From NCBI RefSeq assembly GCF_024362695.1, contig NC_065431.1:3478624-3542623 (forward strand): DNA of 64,000 nucleotides, read 5' to 3'. This stretch comes from Pectinophora gossypiella (taxonomy: Eukaryota > Arthropoda > Insecta > Lepidoptera > Gelechiidae). Within the stretch, counting starts at the first letter, position 1. Each line of letters begins with the position of its first letter. The notes under the pieces are model-generated. The model was not told where the DNA came from. It did not search any database and saw only the letters and a program-made list of their open reading frames with translations. The position numbers and the translations under genes are program-made. Positions 58,546 through 64,000 of this stretch are shown in pieces.

Positions 58546-58769
58546 TTAATTTTCTTGACGATTCACAGGGGTCTATTTGGTTGTACCGTCGATGCGTCGC
58601 GGATTCGCGTAGCGATCGTCGCATGCGAATATTATAGTACATTGATCCTTGCATGTGACAGAGGTTTATGTAACTCGTCAGTAGTATTTTATTAGGTTCT
58701 TGGAGTTATTTTGGTTGTGAAAGATAGTTTACCTACTCTAGCCATGGAGGCGGCCAATCAACTTGTTGT
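58546..58769. other. No recognisable feature
   Basis: CGTCGATGCGTCGCGGATTC near 58588 is CpG-rich. No element is identified. Confidence 0.35.
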
Positions 58770-58944
58770 TCATCATCATCTATAAGCCCGCAACATCCCA
58801 CTGTTGGGTATAGGCATCCTCCATTTTGCACCACTCTTTCCGCTCCTGCGCTAACCTCATCCACAACTTTCCCGCCGTTGCAATAATGTTATCCGATCAC
58901 CAGGCCGCTGGTCTATCCACCTGTTTCCATCTCTTTACCTGGCC
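58770..58944 (-). pseudogene. RTE LINE C-terminus, minus (third RTE type)
   Basis: Read in reverse: NIIATAGKLWMRLAQERKEW, then CKMEDAYTQQWDVAGL and a stop, with a (GAT)n tail. It resembles RTE-R but is a distinct lineage. Confidence 0.6.
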
Positions 58945-59260
58945 GTACTTTCCAGGTCATACATAAATTGGACACCTTCCATCTTAGATTTGTAAGGTCC
59001 ACCTTGCACATCAAGTGGCAGAAGTTCCACAGAAGTTTTGCGTCGTGCTGGTCTATCCGGGATAGAAGCGCTCATCATAAAGCACCAACTGAGATGGTGA
59101 GGTCATTTCTTGTGAATATGACAGCTGATTACCGAAAGCAGTTTTCTATTCAGAGCTCTCTAGCGGAAAGCGAAAACATGGTGCGCAAAATCTGTGGCAT
59201 AAAAGACGTGCTTAAACGCAATCTCGTGGCGTGTGAGGTACTTAGTTTTATAAGGTTTAT
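58945..59260 (+). pseudogene. LINE-Z fragment
   Basis: LDTFHLRFVRSTLHIKWQKF, then RDRSAHHKAPTEMVRS and KDVLKRNLVACEV, in two frames. Same family as 1480-3745. Confidence 0.6.
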
Positions 59261-59294
59261 GCGAACGAATTCACGGGTAACAGATCTAAATCTC

Positions 59295-59520
59295 ATCATC
59301 AGCCCATTAACGTCCCCACTGCTGGGGCACGGGCCTTCCCTATGGATGGATAGGGAGATCGGGCCTTAAACCATCACGCGGGCCCAGTGCGGATTGATGG
59401 TTATTAACGACTGCTAATGCAGCCGGGACCAACGGCTTAACGTGCCTTCCGAAGCACGGAGGAGCTTTACTTCAACAATCGCAGACCGAGCGCGTTAACC
59501 GCTGCGCCACCGAGCTCCTC
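59295..59520 (-). mobile_element. SINE-B lacking its 5S-like part, minus
   Basis: Tail and body are complete, but GGAGGAGCT is joined directly to TTACTTCAACAATCGCAGAC. The linker, GGATGGGTGACC and most of the 5S-like region are therefore absent, while the tRNA-like head remains. AAATCT occurs on both sides. Confidence 0.8.
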
Positions 59521-59544
59521 AAATCTAGATCTAAATATAATGTA

Positions 59545-59700
59545 ATCTAATCTAGCCTACAAGATCCCACTGCTGGGCAAAGGCCGCCTTCCTCTTTGCA
59601 TTTTTCGCGGTCCCGTGCGTACTCCGGCCAGTCCCTCCGGCAAGCGTCTAAGTCGTCACACCATCTCTTTCGAGGTCTACCACGCCTGTACCCGTCATGA
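59545..59700 (-). pseudogene. RTE LINE C-terminus, minus (fourth type)
   Basis: Read in reverse: GYRRGRPRKRWCDDLDACRR, DWPEYARDREK and GGLCPAVGS. The codons are those of an RTE-type C-terminus with the CCCACTGCTGGG tail word. Confidence 0.6.
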
Positions 59701-59944
59701 AGCAGCCATTAAACACACACAGGGGTAACAGACGGTAATAAATAAATAAAATAGTATTCCTAAGCATCAGAAGACTGAGCATATTCCCAAAGCGAAGTGG
59801 ACAGTGATATATGATTTCCATACGGTCTTTGAAAAGCAAAGATGTTGAATACATTCCTTTGTCGCACTTTTACATGGTAATGTTTGAAATAGCACTCCAA
59901 TATTGTCATAGGTATAATATTACAATAAGTACGTACTCACTCTC
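59701..59944. other. No recognisable feature
   Basis: About 240 bases not assigned. Confidence 0.35.
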
Positions 59945-60225
59945 TTTATGCCGCTCTTGTCGGTGGAGTAATCGCCATTTCTCTTTTCTCTCCGCCAAAT
60001 CCTTCACCTCATGATACGACACGACCTGCACCTTCTCTTTTGTTTCATAAATGTTCTCCTAGGTCTACCCCTTCCGCTCTTTCCTTCAATTTTCTTTCTA
60101 TGATGTTTTTTTATACATGTATCGTGTCGTATCAGGTGGCCAATCGTATTTCCTTTCCCGTTCTCTTAGTCTTTATTATGGTTCTTTTTTCTTTTACTCT
60201 TTCCAGCACTTTTTCTGTGACTGAA
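59945..60225 (-). pseudogene. RTE-M, 3' half, minus
   Basis: GCTCTTGTCGGTGGAGTAAT, ATACGACACGACCTGCACC, GGTCTACCCCTTCCG and TGGCCAATCGTATTTCC. Read in reverse it is an RTE-M C-terminus. The matching 5' half follows at 60470-60620 after an LTR insertion. Confidence 0.6.
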
Positions 60226-60232
60226 ATGGTGT

Positions 60233-60375
60233 TGTTATGTATGTAGTTATAGTATAGGTATACCTTGCGCCCGGCGCGGATCGAGAGTATGTGCCTACAA
60301 TAAACCAGTTGCAATTTGCCGTCTAACGTATCACAAGTGTGTTATTTCTCTCCTTACACAACAAATACCTATCAT
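60233..60375 (+). mobile_element. Short LTR with primer-binding-like site
   Basis: About 142 bases start TGTTATGTATG and end CCTATCA. They are followed at once by TTGGCGACGAGGATGGGAT, a tRNA primer-binding-type sequence seen after the 5' LTR of Gypsy elements. About 80 bases of leader follow before the RTE-M text resumes. No second LTR or pol is present. Confidence 0.5.
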
Positions 60376-60469
60376 TGGCGACGAGGATGGGATACGAACC
60401 AACGCGTGCAAAGCACATTGGATTAGCAAAGCACAATGAAAAAGTGCTGGAAAGTCAATCCAGCTTACA

Positions 60470-60621
60470 CTCTCCATCCTTCGCCAACACCACATCTCAA
60501 ACGCTTCCAACCTCTCTCTGTCTCTCTGTGTCATAGTCCACGTTTCACTTCTACACAGTGCAATGCTCCAAATGTATGTTTTAACAAACCGTTTCCTGAT
60601 TTTTACTGATAATTTTTTGCA
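60470..60621 (-). pseudogene. RTE-M, 5' continuation, minus
   Basis: Read in reverse: KLSVKIRKRFVKTYIWSIAL, then CRSETWTMTQRDRERLEAFE and MWCWRRM. It continues the copy at 59945-60225. Confidence 0.65.
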
Positions 60622-61070
60622 GAAGAAGCATGAAAGTAGGATCAATGCCGTAGAAATGAGGTCTTTGCGTAGCATCTGCGGTGTGAAGTTGAGTGATAGA
60701 GTGAGAAACAGTGTGATAAGACAGAGATGTGGTGTAAAAGACGATATAGTGACTAGGATTGAGAAGGGAATGTTAGGTTGGTTTGGACACGTACAGCGGA
60801 TGAAGGATAATAGAATTGCAAAAGCGGTATATAAAGCGAAAGTTGATGGTAGGGCTGGCAGAGGAAAACCGAGAAGGACTTACGATGACCAAATTGGAGA
60901 TGTCCTTAGAAAAGGTTCAATACGATCTACTCTGAACCGGCGTGCGTGTATGAAGCGATTGATGAATGTGGAGGAAGCAAGAGAAGTGTGTCAGGAACGA
61001 AGCAAATGGAATTCTATAGTCTCTGCTTACTCCGGTGGGAAATAGGCGTGAGTTTATGTATGTATGTAAT
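60622..61070 (+). pseudogene. RTE-T, longest truncated copy
   Basis: An open frame to 61045 reads KKHESRINAVEMRSLRSICG, VRNSVIRQRCGVKDDIVTRI, GWFGHVQRMKDNRIAKAVY and SKWNSIVSAYSGGK, then a 3' UTR ending (TATG)n. It has no internal stop but lacks endonuclease and RT. It meets RTE-M head to head at about 60621. Confidence 0.75.
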
Positions 61071-61164
61071 TTTTTGCTTTTGAAAATGTATTTCTTTCTG
61101 TTAAATGCTTGTTTGGCAAACTCTTTATTCAAAAACTTTTTGTTGTACAATATAAAGATAATTA

Positions 61165-61322
61165 TACAGCCTATATACCTACGTCCCACTGCTGGGAACA
61201 GGCCTCCCCTCAACCGGAGGGGGTATGGAGAATACGCCACCGCGCTGCTCCACTGCGGGTTGGTGATGTTTTACGTCTAATAACCGCGACCAACAGCTTA
61301 ACATGCCCTCCGAAGCACAGAG
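61165..61322 (-). mobile_element. SINE-C 3' half, minus
   Basis: ACAGCCTATATACCTACGTC, GGCCTCCCCTCAACCGG and CTTAACATGCCCTCCGAAGC. The head is missing. Confidence 0.65.
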
Positions 61323-61644
61323 TCACAAACACAAGAAATAAATATACCTCTATAGCTTAAATAGTGTATGTCTGTAGATACACTATTTCGCTCTCCGACG
61401 AAATAAATGGTAATTGCGTAGACGCGTACAAACGTCGCGCCGTTCCCGGGAAAATTCACACTTCGGTAACATTCCCGGCAGTAAGAAGACACAAAACTTA
61501 TGTAAAATGAGCTTTATTACCTTACTCTTAGCTTGATTTCTATAAAAAAGCTTTTACAGCGGGAACATTCATTTGAATTTTTCCGAAACTGAAAATTCAG
61601 TTCCATACTTTTGCGACAGAAAATTGCACTTGATATCATCATCA
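61323..61644. other. Unassigned; repeat piece shared with 62240
   Basis: TTTCTATAAAAAAGCTTTTA and CAGCGGGAACATTC near 61538 recur at 62249-62285. The rest is unassigned. TTGCACTTGATATCATC is a MITE-G scrap. Confidence 0.4.
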
Positions 61645-61760
61645 TCAATTTAAGAGCCACGCTCTTGTCGGTGTAGCATTTTCCATTCTTGTCTATCAAA
61701 GGCCAATACACTGACACACAAACAACAATACTACAATACACTTGGCACTTGATATGCACT
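61645..61760 (-). mobile_element. RTE-M tail scraps and RTE-R scrap, minus
   Basis: AATTTAAGAGCCACGCTCTT, CTTGTCTATCAAAGGCCAAT and later TCATCATCATCAGCCGTACG. Confidence 0.5.
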
Positions 61761-61799
61761 TCATCATCATCAGCCGTACGACGCCCACTAATGATATAT

Positions 61800-62091
61800 A
61801 CTTAATAAAATAAAATAAAAAATATCAACTCAGAATCATAGTCTGAATTAACCCTCAAAGTTTTTGTTACGACATATTATGTTAGTGACATATACTCCTG
61901 TATATATTATGTATTATTTATATAAGTTTGATCTAACCCTAACCTGAAGATTGACAAGTCGAAGACGCAAAACTTATGTAAAAAATCGGTTCATAATACG
62001 ACGAAGTTATGCCCGAACAAACATAAAAAAATATATACACCTCCTCCTTTTTGAAGTCGGTAAAAAAAGCTTTATTATCTAACTTTTAAAC
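61800..62091. other. MITE-G and SINE-D scraps in AT-rich sequence
   Basis: TCAACTCAGAATCATAGTCT (61829) is a MITE-G arm. CTAACCTGAAGATTGACAAG (61940) is SINE-D. No gene is seen. Confidence 0.45.
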
Positions 62092-62101
62092 AGATAATAA
62101 C

Positions 62102-62195
62102 ATTTTTTTTTGACGTGACTTATTGTAGATTTGCCGCAGATGGCATTAACTACTTGGCCGGGCAAATGGGGAGCGCTGAAGGCTCTCACCCGGTA
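62102..62195 (-). mobile_element. J2 LINE, 94-bp insertion with 10-bp TSD
   Basis: T-run, GACTTATTGTAGATTTGCCG and GGAGCGCTGAAGGCTCTCAC. An exact duplication AGATAATAAC flanks it (62092-62101 and 62196-62205). It is severely 5'-truncated. Confidence 0.85.
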
Positions 62196-62289
62196 AGATA
62201 ATAACAGAGTAGAAGAAATTACAATTTGAAACAGAAAAGCAGCCAATACGATTTCTATTAAAAAGCTTTTACAACGGGAACATTTCCGG

Positions 62290-62420
62290 TAACGCACATA
62301 ACGCACAGGACGGCGGGACGTTTACGTCATCGACGCTGGAGTGACGTCGTCACGTTCAGTGACGTTCGCAATTAGTTCGGAAGTCACACGTCATTTTTGA
62401 CGTCGGGAAGTGGGTGGTTC
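62290..62420. promoter_or_regulatory. CpG-rich patch dense in ACGTCA/TGACGT words
   Basis: TTACGTCATC, AGTGACGTCGTCACG, AGTGACGTTCG, CACGTCATTTTTGACGTCGG: about six CRE/ATF-like half or full sites in about 110 bases. It could be a promoter or enhancer. No gene is seen downstream, so the role is unproven. Confidence 0.35.
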
Positions 62421-62522
62421 ATGTGAGTGATACGGTTTTTGCATAGTCCACGATTCGGCGATGGTTTATTGATTGTCTTGTGTGTTGACTGTATTGTAGA
62501 CAGTAGTGTAGTATTGTAGACA

Positions 62523-62761
62523 ACGGCCTCCGTGGTCCAGAGGTTGAGCGTTGGGCTCACGATCCGGAGGCCCCGGGTTCGAATCCCCGTGGGGATAAAT
62601 CAGAAAAATCTATGATCCCTAGTTTGATTAGGATATTGCAGGCTAATCACCTCACTGGAAAAAAAGTAAGATGATCCATGCTTCGCAAGGCACGTTAAGA
62701 CGTTGATACTGATGTAAGATAGTAGTTCACCTCACAATCCGCACGATAGAAGAAGAAGACT
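62523..62761 (+). mobile_element. SINE-A with 12-bp TSD, internally deleted
   Basis: CGGCCTCCGTGGTCCAGAGG, box B GGTTCGAATCCC, a body with a deletion between ACGTTGATACTGATGTAAG and AGTTCACCTC, and a (GAA)n tail. An exact duplication GTATTGTAGACA flanks it (62511-62522 and 62762-62773). Confidence 0.85.
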
Positions 62762-62773
62762 GTATTGTAGACA

Positions 62774-63254
62774 GACAGATAGATAAAATACTAAATGGTA
62801 AAAAACACCTCTATCTGAAATCAATGAATATAGGTAATATCATACATAATAGTAATATACTAAGAAATCCACCAACTCAGTATCTATTGCAAAAATCTAT
62901 AAACAAAACCCCACTTACTTCCAACGGTTATTAACCACCAACCCTACTTAGAATTCGTAGGGCAAACGGCCCAATATGGGACAAATAAAACAAAACAAAT
63001 GTTTTTATAAATATAAATTAATATTGAAGTAATTGTTGTGAGTAGCGGTCGCGCGTCGGTACACCTGCCCTGTAGCGCGACGAGGTAGTCTTGATACTTC
63101 GTTTAGTTCAGCAGTTTAATGGCCCTGGGTGGACAAAAAATAATCTTAAAAAAGCAATATTTTCATTTGACTTTTGCGCATAAAGTACGCATGTCAAATA
63201 GCAAATTTGCTTTTTAGGTGAATTTATAGGTGAATCAAATTCCTACGCACATAT
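62774..63254. other. No recognisable feature
   Basis: About 480 bases. AATACTAAATGGTAAAAAAC and TAATAATATACTAAGAAATC type sequence has no match in the window and no coding signal. Confidence 0.35.
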
Positions 63255-63325
63255 CCTATTTTTATTTTAAATTATACCTGTCATTTTCTTTATCTGCCGA
63301 AAAGGAAAGGGACGGATGATTAATT
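63255..63325. mobile_element. MITE-P arm fragment
   Basis: TTTTATTTTAAATTATACC, CTGTCATTTTC and GAAAAGGAAAGGGACGGATG. Confidence 0.6.
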
Positions 63326-63404
63326 TTATATGCGCAAATGTCTAATTGCAATATTGCTTTGTTAGTTGAATTGCTTTGATGCGGCCTCCTGTACTATTTT
63401 CTTT

Positions 63405-63483
63405 TTCTTATGAGTTATCAGATCAATGACCTACGTCATCAACCCCGGCGTCAGGGTTACAATTGAGCAGTCAAAGGCCTCTG
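63405..63483 (-). mobile_element. Decayed SINE-A 3' part, minus
   Basis: TTCTTATGAGTTATCAGAT, CATCAACCCCGGCGTCAGGG and GTCAAAGGCCTC. Much diverged. Confidence 0.5.
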
Positions 63484-63529
63484 TAAATGTTGCTTGATTT
63501 TCATCACTTTTGTAAAGAATTCAGTCCCT

Positions 63530-63660
63530 ACTTATATTGCTTCTCTTTATTTTGATCAGAATCATAATAGTTGGACGATGTGTTGTGCCTGGGTGTAATA
63601 ACAAGGCTCATCATTTAATATCCAAAACCAAAGATAAAAGATGCTTTATGTCACGAATCC
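63530..63660 (+). mobile_element. Element F fragment
   Basis: ATTGCTTCTCTTTATTTTGA, AAGGCTCATCATTTAATATC and AAAGATAAAAGATG. Confidence 0.55.
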
Positions 63661-63689
63661 ATGAACTTCATCTTTCATAATGCGCACAG

Positions 63690-63860
63690 CCAAAGGAATG
63701 GAATGGGCTACCGGCGTCGGTGTTTCCTGTATCTTATAACCTGGGGTCCTTTAAATCACGGGTGAATAGAGATTTTCTGGATAAGTTCCTTCCACCGTCA
63801 ATCTCTTCTTCTCCTTGTGGAAGAACGAAGTCAAGAGCAAACACATCTTAATAAAAAAAA
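63690..63860 (+). pseudogene. LINE ORF2 C-terminus with A-rich end
   Basis: The frame reads WNGLPASVFPVSYNLGSFKS, RVNRDFLDKFLPPS and CGRTKSRANTS and stops near 63850, followed by AATAAAAAAAAAT. It is related to 17440-17580 and lacks RT. Confidence 0.6.
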
Positions 63861-64000
63861 ATAGGTTAAACGAAGGCAACCATCCACCTACTAAGTATAT
63901 CATTAAAATTTTCTTGCAGCAAACCTCTGAGATAAATCAGAAAACAAAAAAAACTAAGTAAGTGCCTAGTTAAAAGCACTACTTGGTATTTTTATGACAG
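63861..64000. other. No recognisable feature to the window end
   Basis: AT-rich and unassigned. Confidence 0.3.

Noticed and set aside
60563..61045. 160-residue intact gene for a GWFGHVQRMKDN protein
   Set aside because: It is a 5'-truncated RTE-T fragment with four relatives in the window and a (TATG)n LINE tail. Its first codons come from the neighbouring RTE-M.

Overview
This window reads as a gene-poor, transposon-packed piece of a moth or butterfly (Lepidoptera) genome. The reasons are a Helitron with the ending typical of lepidopteran Lep1-type elements, many tRNA-derived SINEs with the central body known from lepidopteran SINEs (HaSE-like), RTE-type LINE tails ending in (GAT)n or (TATG)n, and Jockey-like LINEs. 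I see no bacterial operon, no rRNA or functional tRNA gene, no CRISPR array and no convincing host protein-coding gene. Nearly every open frame is a piece of a mobile element or chance. The density of nested insertions suggests heterochromatin, a large intron or a W chromosome; that is inference.

Layout. 1-4.5 kb: repeat D split by a palindromic MITE (MITE-P), then a 3.9 kb TIR element (element X, 653-4541) with perfect 39-bp terminal inverted repeats, about 42-bp internal iterons and a dead zinc-finger LINE as cargo. 4.5-9.1 kb: a terminal-inverted-repeat element (F) broken by two LINE insertions, a SINE, MITE-P again, and truncated RTE and K-type LINEs. 9-23 kb: SINE families A, B and D, palindromic MITE-G copies and a 68-bp minisatellite. 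23-27 kb: a solo LTR, a Harbinger-like MITE with MITE-P nested inside, and RTE tails. 27-31 kb: a field of GTGACA-type iterons split by a long dead Jockey LINE. 31-38 kb: a 419-bp Helitron, degenerate tandem units and a 112-bp near-perfect inverted repeat. 38-48 kb: SINE mosaics, LINE 3' ends and a palindrome. 48.5-52.9 kb: a complete, apparently intact Jockey-clade retrotransposon on the minus strand, with both ORFs open, a poly(A) tail and an 11-bp target-site duplication. 53-64 kb: SINE, RTE and MITE debris, an LTR with a primer-binding-like site, and a CRE-rich patch.

How they work together. The intact Jockey-like element is the only one here that could encode its own mobility (ORF1 RNA-binding protein, ORF2 endonuclease plus reverse transcriptase). 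The SINEs carry Pol III promoter-like heads and tails matching RTE-type LINE 3' ends, so they were probably mobilised in trans by RTE machinery. MITE-P, MITE-G, F, the Harbinger-like MITE, element X and the Helitron encode nothing recognisable and would depend on absent partners. Coordinates of repeats are read by eye and are usually good to a few bases where a target-site duplication is quoted, and to about 10-30 bases otherwise. Family letters (A, B, C, D, E, F, G, H, J2, K, M, N, P, Q, R, T, X, Z) are labels made for this annotation.
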